This document shows positions 19,603 through 29,467 of a stretch of DNA of 64,000 bases, one piece after another; the first letter of the stretch is position 1; the number at the start of each line of letters is the position of its first letter. A program made the position numbers and the translations under genes. Origin of the DNA: Neptunomonas japonica DSM 18939 (lineage in GTDB: Bacteria > Pseudomonadota > Gammaproteobacteria > Pseudomonadales > Balneatricaceae); the NCBI RefSeq assembly GCF_000422765.1, contig NZ_AUGR01000002.1:248001-312000 (forward strand), written 5' to 3'. A model generated the notes under the pieces. The model was given only the letters and a program-made list of their open reading frames with translations. It had not been told where the DNA came from and made no database searches.

Positions 19603-20604
19603 TTAATTCACTTTTTCAAAGAAGCTGCTGTCAATTGTAGCGCTATAGTCTGGCAACGCTTTTGGGATCTGCTTGTGCAGTACAAAGAAATCAGCGACTT
19701 CTTTTGTGAACTCCTGAACAGCACCACCTAGCCACTGATCAGATACCTGTGAGTCTTTCAACGGGAAGTCAAAAAGAGCAAGAACCTGATTAGAATCTTC
19801 TAGGTTTAGGCCAGAGGCTTTAGCGATAACTGGCTGGTATTGTTCAGGGTTATTAGTGAAGGCGCTATTTGAATCATTAGTAACCTGTAGGAATTGAGTA
19901 ACGAGTTCAGGATGCTTTTTTGCAAACTTATTGTTTGTAGAAATCACATCAAATACACGAATCCCCAGCTTTTCTTGTTCAGCGGCAGTCATTAGTACTG
20001 GTCCGTACGCTTTCATGCGGCGTAATGCACCACCCCAACCGCATGCCATAGCTACATCACCACGGGCGATCGCTGCAGCACTGTCGGCTGGTGCCATATC
20101 GAGTAGACGGACCTTCGTGCTATCAACGTTTAAATGGCTCATCACACGCAACATTTTGTAATGTGCAACTGTACCGAATGGCACTGCGACTCTCTGACCT
20201 TCTAGGTCTTTAGCGTTGGCCTGACTGATACCTGATTTTGTACTAACAACGCAGTTGTCGTTTTCTGCGTAAGAGACGGCGATACCAACCATAGTGATTG
20301 GCAATCCTTGTGAAACAGCGACAGTGAAAGGTACAAGTCCCTGAGAGTAAGCCATATCAACATCGCCAGAAGCCATCGCTGCTGACATTGCAGTGCCTGA
20401 GTCAAAAGCGCGCCATTCCATGTTGACACCCATGACCTTATCGTAAGTTTTCTCGACCTGAGCAATTTGGTTGGCCGTTGGCCATTCAAGAAAATAGCCA
20501 ACAGTAACAGTATCTGGCTTGTCGGCGGCAATAGCTGAACCTGCTGCTAAAACTGAAGTAGTTAAAGCCATTACTTTGAACGTGTTAGAGACGATCGATT
20601 TCAT
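19603..20604 (-). CDS. taurine-family periplasmic binding protein
   Basis: 333 aa. The signal peptide MKSIVSNTFKVMALTTSVLA continues to an AxA site (about residue 26), then a TauA-like periplasmic domain starting VTVGYFLEWPTANQ. The ATG at 20604 follows GAGGT and starts at the signal peptide; the frame is open 81 bases further upstream but without a sensible signal. First gene of the ABC operon and divergent from the ETF operon across 338 bases. The ligand is unassigned. Confidence 0.87.
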   Translation of the reverse strand: MKSIVSNTFKVMALTTSVLAAGSAIAADKPDTVTVGYFLEWPTANQIAQVEKTYDKVMGVNMEWRAFDSGTAMSAAMASGDVDMAYSQGLVPFTVAVSQGLPITMVGIAVSYAENDNCVVSTKSGISQANAKDLEGQRVAVPFGTVAHYKMLRVMSHLNVDSTKVRLLDMAPADSAAAIARGDVAMACGWGGALRRMKAYGPVLMTAAEQEKLGIRVFDVISTNNKFAKKHPELVTQFLQVTNDSNSAFTNNPEQYQPVIAKASGLNLEDSNQVLALFDFPLKDSQVSDQWLGGAVQEFTKEVADFFVLHKQIPKALPDYSATIDSSFFEKVN

Positions 20605-20942
20605 AATTACCTCTACATTATCGCTTGTGCGAATTCTTATTTTATTGGTTCGGTGCACGTTAAGTGGACCGGTTTTGAACTTCATTAAATCAATGAACTT
20701 CTATCGATACTGCCCCGTATTAGAGAGCGGGACAATTGAGAAAAATTCCTACATTGTTAGTTTTAATAACAAGTAAATACTGTTTGGCTTTGAAAAAAAC
20801 AAATTAACTTAAAACATTAATGAACATTTATTGAACAAGTGAATTGACATGAATAAAAAAATATATGTAAATACGAGCATGAAAATTTAAATAATAATTT
20901 CATTTGTTAGTTTTGAAGCAACTTACTTATGCTGAGGTCACC
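20605..20942. other. 338-bp divergent promoter region
   Basis: Holds start regions of the ABC operon (minus) and ETF operon (plus). AT-rich. The plus promoter candidate is listed separately. No gene is seen. Confidence 0.55.
20844..20873 (+). promoter_or_regulatory. possible promoter of the ETF operon
   Basis: A perfect TTGACA (20844-20849) is followed after 18 bases by TAAATA (20868-20873), a weak -10. It lies about 70 bases before the etfB start. Confidence 0.35.
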
Positions 20943-21692
20943 ATGAAAGTACTGGTCGCGATAAAACGCGTTGTCGATGCCAACGTAAAAATACGAGTTA
21001 AGCCTGATAATTCTGATGTAGATCTGGCTAACGTAAAAATGGCTATCAATCCGTTCTGTGAGATTGCTGTTGAAGAAGCTATTCGCCTGAAGGAACGCGG
21101 AGTGGCCAGTGAAGTGCTGGTGGTGAGTGTAGGCGATGACCGCTGTCAGGAGCAGCTACGAACGGCTTTGGCGTTGGGGGCCGATCGTGCTGTACAAGTT
21201 AAAACGGATTCTACAGTTGAGCCTCTGGGCATTGCCAAAATTCTGAATGCTATCGTTAAGAAAGAAGAATGTCAGCTCGTTGTATTGGGTAAGCAGTCTA
21301 TTGATAACGACAATAACCAGACCGGTCAGATGTTGGCTGCTATTGGTAATATGCCGCAAGGCACTTTTGCTTCAGAAGTTGTATGTGAAGGGTCTGAAGT
21401 GTTGGTGACTCGTGAAGTAGATGGCGGCTTGCAAAAAATTGCTTTGCAACTTCCCGCAGTAATCACAACTGACCTGCGGTTAAACGAACCTCGTTTTGCT
21501 TCGCTACCTAATATAATGAAGGCTAAGCGTAAGCCTCTAGAAGTTATTTCCCCTGAAGAGTTAAGTGTTGATGTAACGCCGCGTCTGACAACGGTTAAAG
21601 TTGTTAGTCCAGCAGAGCGCGAAGCGGGTGTCATTGTCAGCAGTGTTGCTGAGCTGGTTGAAAAACTTAAAACAGAAGCAGGGGTACTTTAA
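20943..21692 (+). CDS. etfB: electron transfer flavoprotein, beta subunit
   Basis: 249 aa. Starts [19 protein letters not shown] as in ETF beta and carries the conserved ETF-beta stretch [15 protein letters not shown]. With the alpha subunit it holds FAD and AMP and shuttles electrons from flavin dehydrogenases to ETF-QO. The ATG at 20943 has GAGGT upstream. One base separates its stop from the alpha-subunit start. First gene of the run etfB-etfA-purU-dehydrogenase 2. Confidence 0.96.
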   Translation: MKVLVAIKRVVDANVKIRVKPDNSDVDLANVKMAINPFCEIAVEEAIRLKERGVASEVLVVSVGDDRCQEQLRTALALGADRAVQVKTDSTVEPLGIAKILNAIVKKEECQLVVLGKQSIDNDNNQTGQMLAAIGNMPQGTFASEVVCEGSEVLVTREVDGGLQKIALQLPAVITTDLRLNEPRFASLPNIMKAKRKPLEVISPEELSVDVTPRLTTVKVVSPAEREAGVIVSSVAELVEKLKTEAGVL

Positions 21693-21693
21693 G

Positions 21694-22650
21694 ATGAGCG
21701 CATCTATTCTAGTGATTGCCGATCACAACAATGAAACCCTTAATGCTGCAACGCTGAATACCTTGCAGGCGGCCGCAGAGCTTAAAGAAAAAACCGGTTC
21801 ACCAATTACTGTATTGGTAACGGGTAATGCGTGCGGCGCTGTTGCTGATCAAGCTGCTGGAGTGCCTGTCACCGATCATGTTGTTCTTGTTGATGACGCC
21901 GTTCTGCTCAATCAATTGGCAGAGAATGTGGCTCCTGTTGTAGTAGAGCTTTGTAAAGAGGGTGGTTATAGCCACATTCTTTGTGCTGCCTCAACCACGG
22001 GTAAAAACCTGTTACCACGTGTTGCTGCATTATTAGATGTTGCACAGATTTCTGAGATCGTGGGAATTGTTGATGCTGATACTTTTGAGCGTCCTATTTA
22101 TGCAGGCAACGCATTAGCTACCGTTCGTAGTAGCGACTCTATTAAAGCAATGACCGTTCGTGGTACTGCGTTTGCTGCGGTGGCAGATAATGGTGGCCAG
22201 GCAGAACAAGCTAGCTTGTCTGTCGTAGCTGAGAGCGGCTTGTCTCGTTTTATCAGCGAAGATAAGAACATTTCTGATCGTCCAGACCTCACCTCTGCTC
22301 GGATAATTATATCCGGAGGCCGAGGCATGCAAAGCGGTGATAACTTCCCAATGCTGGAACGCATAGCTGACAAGGTTGGCGCTGCGGTAGGCGCTTCTCG
22401 TGCTGCGGTAGACTCTGGGTTTGTATCTAACGATATGCAGGTAGGACAGACCGGTAAAATTGTTGCACCTGATCTATATGTGGCAGTGGGTATCTCCGGT
22501 GCGATTCAGCATTTGGCAGGCATGAAAGACTCTAAAGTTATCGTCGCTATTAACAAAGATGCAGAAGCGCCGATTTTCGGTGTGGCTGACTACGGCCTAG
22601 TTGCTGATTTGTTCGATGCTTTACCTGAGCTTGAGAAAGCATTGAGCTAA
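21694..22650 (+). CDS. etfA: electron transfer flavoprotein, alpha subunit
   Basis: 318 aa. The C-terminal FAD-binding part shows the family motif [20 protein letters not shown], then [20 protein letters not shown] and [17 protein letters not shown]. The start at 21694 is set by the preceding etfB stop; the frame extends upstream inside etfB, but the family N-terminus [12 protein letters not shown] begins here. Shares the operon with purU and the second FAD-GcvT dehydrogenase, its likely electron donor. Confidence 0.96.
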   Translation: MSASILVIADHNNETLNAATLNTLQAAAELKEKTGSPITVLVTGNACGAVADQAAGVPVTDHVVLVDDAVLLNQLAENVAPVVVELCKEGGYSHILCAASTTGKNLLPRVAALLDVAQISEIVGIVDADTFERPIYAGNALATVRSSDSIKAMTVRGTAFAAVADNGGQAEQASLSVVAESGLSRFISEDKNISDRPDLTSARIIISGGRGMQSGDNFPMLERIADKVGAAVGASRAAVDSGFVSNDMQVGQTGKIVAPDLYVAVGISGAIQHLAGMKDSKVIVAINKDAEAPIFGVADYGLVADLFDALPELEKALS

Positions 22651-22740
22651 TTCTTTTTAAATATAAAAAGTTTCTAAAAATAACAAAGTAATGCAGGCGT
22701 GAAAAAATTTCAGTGACTGCATTATTAAAGGATGAATACT

Positions 22741-23595
22741 ATGAAGCGTACTTTTCGTTTAATTCTCGATTGTCCGGACCAAGTTGGAATCGTTACTCGT
22801 GTTGGCGAGATGATCACCCGTAATGGTGGCTGGATATCTGAAGCTGCGCATCATTCTGATGAAGACAGCAATCGTTTTTTCTCCCGCTTTGAAATTCAAG
22901 CTGATTCTTTACCGTTCGGAATTGAAGAGTTGCGCGAAAAGTTTAAACCGATGATTGAAGAGTACCAGATGAATCTTCGTCTCGTTGATAGTGGTACACC
23001 TAAAAAAGTCGTGTTGATGGCGAGCAAAGGTAGTCACTGCCTATCTGACCTTTTGGACCGCTGGAGAAGTGGCGATCTTGATTGCGAAATCAGCTGCGTT
23101 ATCTCAAACCATACCGATATGCAGGGGTTGGTTGAATGGTACGGTATTCCTTACCACCATGTTGTTATTGATAAAGATAATAAAGCCCCTGGGTTTGCTC
23201 AGGTAGAAGGTTTGGTTGATGAATATGATGCGGACTGTATTGTCTTGGCGCGTTATATGCAGATTCTGCCGCAAGCGCTATGTGAAAAATATCGACATCA
23301 GGTAATCAATATTCATCACAGTTTTCTGCCATCGTTTATTGGCGCTAAACCTTACCACCAAGCTTCACGCCGTGGTGTGAAATTGATTGGTGCGACATGC
23401 CACTATGTAACAGAGCAGTTGGATGAAGGCCCGATCATTGATCAAGATGTAGCACGAGTGACCCATAGCGATAAAGTTGAAGACCTCGTTCGTTTAGGTA
23501 AAGACGTCGAAAAGACCGTGCTTGCTCGTGGCTTACGTGATCATTTGGAAGATCGTATTTTAGTACACGGAAATAAAACAGTTGTATTCAGCTAA
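22741..23595 (+). CDS. purU: formyltetrahydrofolate deformylase
   Basis: 284 aa. An N-terminal ACT domain (about 6-80) is joined to a formyl-transferase fold (about 88-280). The catalytic triad Asn-His-Asp is N190 and H192 (NIHHSFLPSF) and D228 (LDEGPIID). It hydrolyses 10-formyl-THF to formate and THF. The ATG at 22741 is eight bases after AAGGA; the ATG at 22732 would overlap that site. In purine metabolism PurU balances C1 pools; here, in an operon with ETF and a methyl-oxidising dehydrogenase, it more likely clears formyl-THF made during demethylation. Confidence 0.94.
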   Translation: MKRTFRLILDCPDQVGIVTRVGEMITRNGGWISEAAHHSDEDSNRFFSRFEIQADSLPFGIEELREKFKPMIEEYQMNLRLVDSGTPKKVVLMASKGSHCLSDLLDRWRSGDLDCEISCVISNHTDMQGLVEWYGIPYHHVVIDKDNKAPGFAQVEGLVDEYDADCIVLARYMQILPQALCEKYRHQVINIHHSFLPSFIGAKPYHQASRRGVKLIGATCHYVTEQLDEGPIIDQDVARVTHSDKVEDLVRLGKDVEKTVLARGLRDHLEDRILVHGNKTVVFS

Positions 23596-23651
23596 TAATA
23601 ACTTTACCAACTTAATCCTGCGCCAGGGCCGTGGGATTTTGGAGAATAATA

Positions 23652-26102
23652 ATGACTAAGCAACTACCTACTTCTGCTCAGGTTGTCATCGTTGGCGGCG
23701 GCGTTATCGGCTGCAGCGTGGCATATCACTTGACTAAACTTGGCTTTACCGATGTTGTGCTGCTAGAACGCCGCCAGCTGACGTGTGGTACTACATGGCA
23801 CGCAGCTGGCCTAGTACCCACTCTTCGCGCCACCTATAACATGTCGATGTTAGCTAATTATAGCGCCACTCTTTATGAGCAATTAGAAGCTGAAACTGGA
23901 CAAGCAACAGGCTTTGTTCGTAATGGTTCGTTGACTATCGCTACCAATAAAGAGCGGTTAGCAGAATTGAAACGTGGTGCATCGATGGCCAAAGTTGCAG
24001 GTTTTCCGTGCGATGTGATTTCACCAGATCAGGCTAAAGAACTTTGGCCGCTGATGAACGTTGACGATGTATTAGGTGCTATTCATCTGCCAATGGATGG
24101 TATGACCAGCCCGGTTGATGTCACACAAGCATTAGCTAAAGGCGCACGATTGGGTGGAGCGAAAATCATTGAAGGCGTAAAAGTGCTGGATATGAAAATA
24201 CGTGATGGTAAAGCCGTAGGTGTTATCACCGAACAGGGTGATATTGATGCAGAGTACGTAGTTAACTGTTCAGGTATGTGGGCTAGAGAGTTCGGTAAAA
24301 AAGCGGGCGTTAATGTACCGTTACATGCTGCTGAGCACTTTTATGTTGTTACTGAGAACATGCCGGATCTGACACGTGGTTTGCCAACAATGCGTGATAT
24401 GGACGGTTATTGCTATTACAAGGAAGATGCCGGCAAGTTGCTCGTCGGAATGTTCGAGCCGCATGCAAAACCATGGGGTATGAAAGGCATACCAGAAGAC
24501 TTCTTCTTCGATTCGTTACCGGATGACTTTGAGCACCTTGAGCCGTATCTTGAAGCTGCAATGCACCGTTTGCCGATTTTAGAACGCACTGGCTTACAGT
24601 TATTCTTCAATGGACCAGAATCTTTCACACCAGATGATCGCTACCACTTAGGGGAAGCGCCAGAATTGCGTAACTACTTTGTAGCAGCAGGCTTTAATTC
24701 TGTAGGCATTCAGTCTGCAGGTGGTGCTGGTAAAATGCTGGCCGAGTGGATTCATAAAGGCCATGCGCCACAAGATCTATGGGATGTTGATGTTCGTCGT
24801 AACCTGCCATTCCAAGGTACACAAAAGTATTTGGAAGAGCGTACGACTGAATCATTGGGGTTGTTGTATGAAACGCACTTTCCATTTAAGCAGTATAAAA
24901 CAGCCCGCGGTGTTCGTCGTTCGGTTTTACACGATCAGCTAAAAGCACAAGGCGCCGTGTTTGGTTCAGAAAATGGTTGGGAACGTGCTAACTGGTTCGC
25001 AAGAGAAGGACAAAAGCCTGAATATGAACTCTCTTTTGGTCGCCAGAACTGGTTTGATAATAACCGCGAAGAGCATGAAGCTGTACGTACTTCGGTAGGC
25101 GTTATAGATCAGAGCTCATTCTGTAAGTACCAGATTGAAGGCCCTGATGCTGAAACTCTGCTGAACCGTATCTGTAGCAACAATGTGTCGGTTGCCGTAG
25201 GTAAGATGGTGTATACCCAGTGGCTTAATGATCGTGGTGGTATTGAAGCTGATGTCACCGTGACTCGTTTGGCTGAAGATCGCTATCTGGTTGTTTCAGG
25301 TGTGGCTTGTCAGACCCGTGATATGGACTGGTTACGCCGAAATAAACCCGCTGATGCGATGGTTGTGTTTACCGACGTGACCTCTGCCTACGCTGTAGTG
25401 ACGGTAATGGGACCGAAGTCTCGTGAAACATTGAGTAAACTAACAGGTGCTGATTTATCTCACGAGAGCTTTGCGTTTGCTACATCTCAAGAAATTGAGA
25501 TGGGTTATGCGATGGTTCGCGCATCACGAATTACCTACGTAGGTGAGTTAGGTTGGGAATTGTATATCCCAACTGAATATGCACCGAGTGTTTATGATTT
25601 AGTGATGGAAGCCGGTGAAGAGTTTGCTATCAAGCCATACGGCTACCATACGATGAACTCGTTACGAATGGAAAAGTGTTACCGCCATTGGGGGCATGAC
25701 ATTACAGACGAGGATACCGCTCTGGAAGCAGGTCTGGGTTTTGCTTCTAATTTTGACAAAGAAGGCGGTTTTATTGGTAAAGAAGCTTTATTAGCACAGA
25801 AGGCTGAAGGTCCGTTGAAGAAGCGCTTCATTGCATTTCTATTCGAGAACCCAGAACCTTTGTGTTACCACGAAGAACCTATCTATGCCAACGGCAAGAT
25901 TGTTGGGCGTACCACAGCAGGTATGTTTGGCCATACGGTAGGTGCGACAGTAGCGATGGGTTATGTTGAGCATGCAGAGGGCGTAACAAAAGAATGGTTG
26001 GATAACACTGACTTTGAAATTGAAGTTGAGTGTGAGCGTTACTCAGTAAAACCATCTTTACGTTCGTTCTATGACCCGTCCATGGAGAAAATTAAGTGTT
26101 AA
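23652..26102 (+). CDS. dimethylglycine/sarcosine dehydrogenase-type FAD-GcvT fusion (2)
   Basis: 816 aa with the same domain order as the 13279-15711 gene: FAD oxidoreductase (GGGVIG at 15-20), linker, GcvT folate domain, GcvT C-terminal barrel. H50 in CGTTWHAAGL is the likely covalent-FAD histidine. It is a paralogue, not a copy: identity looks moderate and indels are spread throughout. GGAGAA precedes the ATG at 23652. Last gene of the etfB-etfA-purU operon, which supports electron transfer to ETF and C1 transfer to THF. One of the two probably acts on dimethylglycine and the other on sarcosine, but which is which is not visible. Confidence 0.88.
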   Translation: MTKQLPTSAQVVIVGGGVIGCSVAYHLTKLGFTDVVLLERRQLTCGTTWHAAGLVPTLRATYNMSMLANYSATLYEQLEAETGQATGFVRNGSLTIATNKERLAELKRGASMAKVAGFPCDVISPDQAKELWPLMNVDDVLGAIHLPMDGMTSPVDVTQALAKGARLGGAKIIEGVKVLDMKIRDGKAVGVITEQGDIDAEYVVNCSGMWAREFGKKAGVNVPLHAAEHFYVVTENMPDLTRGLPTMRDMDGYCYYKEDAGKLLVGMFEPHAKPWGMKGIPEDFFFDSLPDDFEHLEPYLEAAMHRLPILERTGLQLFFNGPESFTPDDRYHLGEAPELRNYFVAAGFNSVGIQSAGGAGKMLAEWIHKGHAPQDLWDVDVRRNLPFQGTQKYLEERTTESLGLLYETHFPFKQYKTARGVRRSVLHDQLKAQGAVFGSENGWERANWFAREGQKPEYELSFGRQNWFDNNREEHEAVRTSVGVIDQSSFCKYQIEGPDAETLLNRICSNNVSVAVGKMVYTQWLNDRGGIEADVTVTRLAEDRYLVVSGVACQTRDMDWLRRNKPADAMVVFTDVTSAYAVVTVMGPKSRETLSKLTGADLSHESFAFATSQEIEMGYAMVRASRITYVGELGWELYIPTEYAPSVYDLVMEAGEEFAIKPYGYHTMNSLRMEKCYRHWGHDITDEDTALEAGLGFASNFDKEGGFIGKEALLAQKAEGPLKKRFIAFLFENPEPLCYHEEPIYANGKIVGRTTAGMFGHTVGATVAMGYVEHAEGVTKEWLDNTDFEIEVECERYSVKPSLRSFYDPSMEKIKC

Positions 26103-26144
26103 TAGGCCGTTTTTGCTATTGCACCTGAAAAGTTAGAAGCACTG

Positions 26145-26214
26145 TATAGCCCACCCGTTTATAAACCGGTGCTAGGTTGCTGTCGGTTTATGGGGGCCCT
26201 GAACTCGGGCTATA
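26145..26214 (+). repeat. long-range hairpin before folD
   Basis: TATAGCCC (26145-26152) pairs perfectly with GGGCTATA (26207-26214). Inside, ATAAACCG (26161-26168) pairs with CGGTTTAT (26184-26191), with CCC/GGG continuing the stem. The 70-base element lies between dehydrogenase 2 and folD, has no U tract, and could be a leader structure or a repetitive extragenic palindrome. Confidence 0.5.
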
Positions 26215-26266
26215 TGGTTGCTTCCCTATATGAAAACAACCCAAGAACAATGATGAGGTTTGATTG

Positions 26267-27112
26267 ATGTCTGCATTAATTTTGGATGGGAAAGCACTGG
26301 CTAAGAGTCGTGAGCAACAACTACAAGCCGCTGTTAAAAAGTTTCAGGATGGGGGTGGTTTACAACCTATTTTGGCAACTATTTTAGTGGGTGATGACCC
26401 TTCTTCTGCAACCTATGTGCAGATGAAAATTAATGCATGCGCTCGGGTGGGTATGGGCTCTCGTTTTATCAGTTTGCCAGCAGCCACTACCACACAAGAG
26501 TTACTATCCAAGATTGACCAGCTGAATAAAGATCCAGACGTCTGCGGGATTTTGCTACAACATCCAGTACCGGAGCAGATTGATGAACGTGCCTGTTTTG
26601 ACTCTATAGCAATAGCGAAAGATGTCGATGGTGTGACTACTCAAGGGTTTGGTCAGATGTCTATGGGGGAGCAGGCATTTGGTTCAGCAACACCTGCAGG
26701 TATTATGACTCTACTCAAGCACTATGACATCCAGCTCTCAGGTAAGCATGCCGTAGTGCTAGGGCGTAGCCCTATTTTGGGTAAGCCGATGGCTGCTATG
26801 TTGCTTAATGCCAATGCGACAGTAACGGTTTGCCACTCGCGTACAACGAACCTTGCTGAGCTGGTAGCTCAAGCGGATATCATTGTGGGTGCAGTAGGTA
26901 AGCCTGAACTTATTAAAGCTGCATGGATTAAGGACGGCGCCGTTGTGGTCGACGCCGGTTATCATGCTGGAGGTATCGGAGACATCGAGAAAGCCGGTCT
27001 AGAAAACAGAGTTGCAGCATTAACACCCGTACCAGGTGGAGTGGGGCCAATGACTATTAATGCTTTGATTAGTCAAACGTTAGAGTCAGCAGAAAATCTA
27101 GAAACACGCTAA
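26267..27112 (+). CDS. folD: methylene-THF dehydrogenase/methenyl-THF cyclohydrolase
   Basis: 281 aa, bifunctional. The motif [14 protein letters not shown] holds the cyclohydrolase Lys; [30 protein letters not shown] (nucleotide-binding) and [14 protein letters not shown] are intact. It oxidises methylene-THF to methenyl-THF with NADP and hydrolyses that to 10-formyl-THF. The ATG at 26267 follows TGAGGT; a TTG one codon earlier is less likely. It links the GcvT-type dehydrogenases to purU and fhs. Confidence 0.96.
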   Translation: MSALILDGKALAKSREQQLQAAVKKFQDGGGLQPILATILVGDDPSSATYVQMKINACARVGMGSRFISLPAATTTQELLSKIDQLNKDPDVCGILLQHPVPEQIDERACFDSIAIAKDVDGVTTQGFGQMSMGEQAFGSATPAGIMTLLKHYDIQLSGKHAVVLGRSPILGKPMAAMLLNANATVTVCHSRTTNLAELVAQADIIVGAVGKPELIKAAWIKDGAVVVDAGYHAGGIGDIEKAGLENRVAALTPVPGGVGPMTINALISQTLESAENLETR

Positions 27113-27249
27113 TGGCGCAACTCATCACACTTTATAGTTAATAACAGTTGGGTGGGTAGCGGTGCGCTGAAAATAGCAATACATTGCGCCTAGTTAGATA
27201 TCATTACCTGAGGGTCAGGAGTGAGCCTAATGAGGCGTAAATGTATGGC

Positions 27250-28149
27250 TTAAGATAAGGATAGTTCATCGTTAGCGGTAACGAAGCTTTGCCACAACAT
27301 TGTGGCTACTGGGCCCAAGGTTTGTTCTTGTCGGCGAATCAGGCGAATCTCACCATTAATAGTGTGTTCCATATCTTCAGGTTGTAATGCAACTAGAGTT
27401 CCTTGGATGAGTTCATTTTGGACCATGTGCTCTGGAATAAAGCCCCATCCTAGCCCTCCTAGTAGCATTTGTTTTAGCGTGTGTGCATCTTGAGTTTTCC
27501 ACTGTCTCAGCCCTTTCATCATCATCAGGTTTTCTGAATCAAAGTTTAGGCCGCTCTCCTCAACGGTTAGATGGCATTGAGGTTTGAGCTGGTCGGCACA
27601 TGTTACTTCTCCGGGTTGAAACAGTTCGGGTGAGGCAACAAGCAACACTTTGAAGTGGCTGATAGCCACGGTATCTAAATCCCCTAAGCTATATAGTGTT
27701 GGCCACCAAGGGCCGACTGCAAGGTCTGCTTGGCCATTTTGTAATAGCTCTAATGCTCCGAAGCGTGATTTGCAAAGGACATGTAGTTCGGTCTCAGGGT
27801 ACTGACGTTGGCACTGTTTTAATGCTTTAAGAATAAGTGCATGTGGAGAAGTTAGATCATAGGCAAAACGTACTAAAGGTTCATTACCTTCCCCTAAGTG
27901 CCTCCCCATAGAGTTGAGTTGGTCGGCATTTAACAGCAGTTCCTGCGCCTTACGATAAAACGGTTTCCCCTCAGGGGTAAGATTTAGTCTGTAACTTTGG
28001 CGGTTAAATATCTTGAAGCCATATTCAGCCTCTAGATTTTTGATCGCCATTGATAATGCCGGCTGAGTTTTATGTAGGCTTTCCGCTGCTAGTTTAAGTG
28101 AGCCACACTCGACAATATGGCAAAGAGTACGTAGTTGATCTAGCGTCAT
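27250..28149 (-). CDS. LysR-family transcriptional regulator
   Basis: 299 aa from the ATG at 28149 (MTLDQLRTLCHIVECGSLK). The helix-turn-helix includes LHKTQPALSMAIKNLE, followed by the effector domain. Divergent from the RND efflux operon across 205 bases, so it is the probable local regulator of that pump. The upstream TTG is not favoured. Confidence 0.87.
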   Translation of the reverse strand: MTLDQLRTLCHIVECGSLKLAAESLHKTQPALSMAIKNLEAEYGFKIFNRQSYRLNLTPEGKPFYRKAQELLLNADQLNSMGRHLGEGNEPLVRFAYDLTSPHALILKALKQCQRQYPETELHVLCKSRFGALELLQNGQADLAVGPWWPTLYSLGDLDTVAISHFKVLLVASPELFQPGEVTCADQLKPQCHLTVEESGLNFDSENLMMMKGLRQWKTQDAHTLKQMLLGGLGWGFIPEHMVQNELIQGTLVALQPEDMEHTINGEIRLIRRQEQTLGPVATMLWQSFVTANDELSLS

Positions 28150-28354
28150 ATAAATTTTATTTAACAAGTTGGCAATAATTAGTGAATATTATTTAAGCAG
28201 ATTTAGACATATTCTTCACCCGTTAATTATGCCGGGAAAAAATAGCGGGCTAACTTAATGATCTTAAGCGTGGCTTTGTCTGCGCTTTTCTGTCCGGTCT
28301 TTAGTCACCGGTCACACCCTATCTGATCTATCGTAAGCCATAAAGAGGTTTAAT

Positions 28355-29467
28355 ATGCCTGTTCTACCCCAGACTCCTTTGAATAAAAGGCTGCTTTCAG
28401 CCGTTGTATTACTGCTAATTGGTCTTGCGGGTTGCAGCGAGCAGACGGCTGACCAGCCGAGCGTTAAAGTGGTTCGTCCTGCCAAAATTTTTCAGGTGCT
28501 AGACCCTGCTAGTGAGACTTTTCGTAACTATCCAGCCGAAGTAGAAGCAAACGCTGATTCTAAGCTGGCATTCAGGGTGAGCGGCCAGCTTATTGAATTT
28601 CTGGTAAAACCGGGAAATGAAGTGAAAGAGGGGCAGTTGCTAGCACGGTTGGATCCTAAGGACTTTAAACTTAGCCTAGATGATCGCCGAGCTCGCTATG
28701 CACTGGCTAAATCTCAGTTTAAACGAGCTCAGAAGCTGCTGAAACGCAAATTATTAGCCCAATCTGATTACGATAAGGCGAAAGCGGAGTTGAATGTAGC
28801 GTTGTCGTCTCTCAACGTAGAGAAAGCAAACCTAGAGTACACATACTTGCGAGCACCTTTTACCGGCAGTATTGCTAAAGTAATGGTAGAACAACATGAG
28901 AATATTCAGGCCAAGCAGACCGTTTTGATACTCCAAACTCGGGATCAGGTCGATATCTCAATTCAAATGCCTGAAAGTATCGTCTCGCGCATTAAAAAAG
29001 ATACTAAATATCAACCAACGGTGATTTTTGATTCTCATCCGGGTAAAGAATTTCTGGTCACTGTGAAAGAGTGGGATACTCAGGCCGACCCATCCACGCT
29101 AACCTACAAGGTTGTCTTTTCTTTATCCTCACCCAAAGCGTTCACTGTACTTCCGGGAATGTCAGCCAATATTAGAATTGATCTCGCTCAAGTGACTGAC
29201 GTCAGCAGCAATAACTTTATACTGCCTGTGAGTGCTGTATTTGCTGCAGAAGATGCTCCACTTTCTACTAGTGTCCGTTATATCTGGAAAGTGAGTCCAG
29301 AAACTATGAAAGTCAGTAGAGCAGAGGTAACCGTAGGAGATATACGGGATCAGGGTATTGAAATATTAAGTGGTATTGAGCCAGGAGATCAGCTGGTTTC
29401 CGTTGGTGTGCATTTTCTTTCTGAAGGTATGCAGGTTCGCCCCTGGAACAGGGAAGAGGGGTTATAA
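28355..29467 (+). CDS. RND efflux membrane fusion lipoprotein
   Basis: 370 aa. The N-terminal signal ends in the lipobox LAGC (Cys about residue 27), so it is a lipid-anchored periplasmic adaptor. HlyD/MFP pattern: biotinyl-lipoyl-like halves (GQLIEFLVKPGNEVKEGQLL and APFTGSIAKVMVEQHE) around a short coiled coil (about 105-150), then the beta-barrel. It couples the inner-membrane pump to an outer-membrane channel. The stop codon directly abuts the pump gene start. Confidence 0.9.
   Translation: MPVLPQTPLNKRLLSAVVLLLIGLAGCSEQTADQPSVKVVRPAKIFQVLDPASETFRNYPAEVEANADSKLAFRVSGQLIEFLVKPGNEVKEGQLLARLDPKDFKLSLDDRRARYALAKSQFKRAQKLLKRKLLAQSDYDKAKAELNVALSSLNVEKANLEYTYLRAPFTGSIAKVMVEQHENIQAKQTVLILQTRDQVDISIQMPESIVSRIKKDTKYQPTVIFDSHPGKEFLVTVKEWDTQADPSTLTYKVVFSLSSPKAFTVLPGMSANIRIDLAQVTDVSSNNFILPVSAVFAAEDAPLSTSVRYIWKVSPETMKVSRAEVTVGDIRDQGIEILSGIEPGDQLVSVGVHFLSEGMQVRPWNREEGL

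Noticed and set aside
26145-26260. THF or glycine riboswitch before folD
   Set aside because: There is structure, but I could not match any known aptamer consensus, so only a hairpin is reported.
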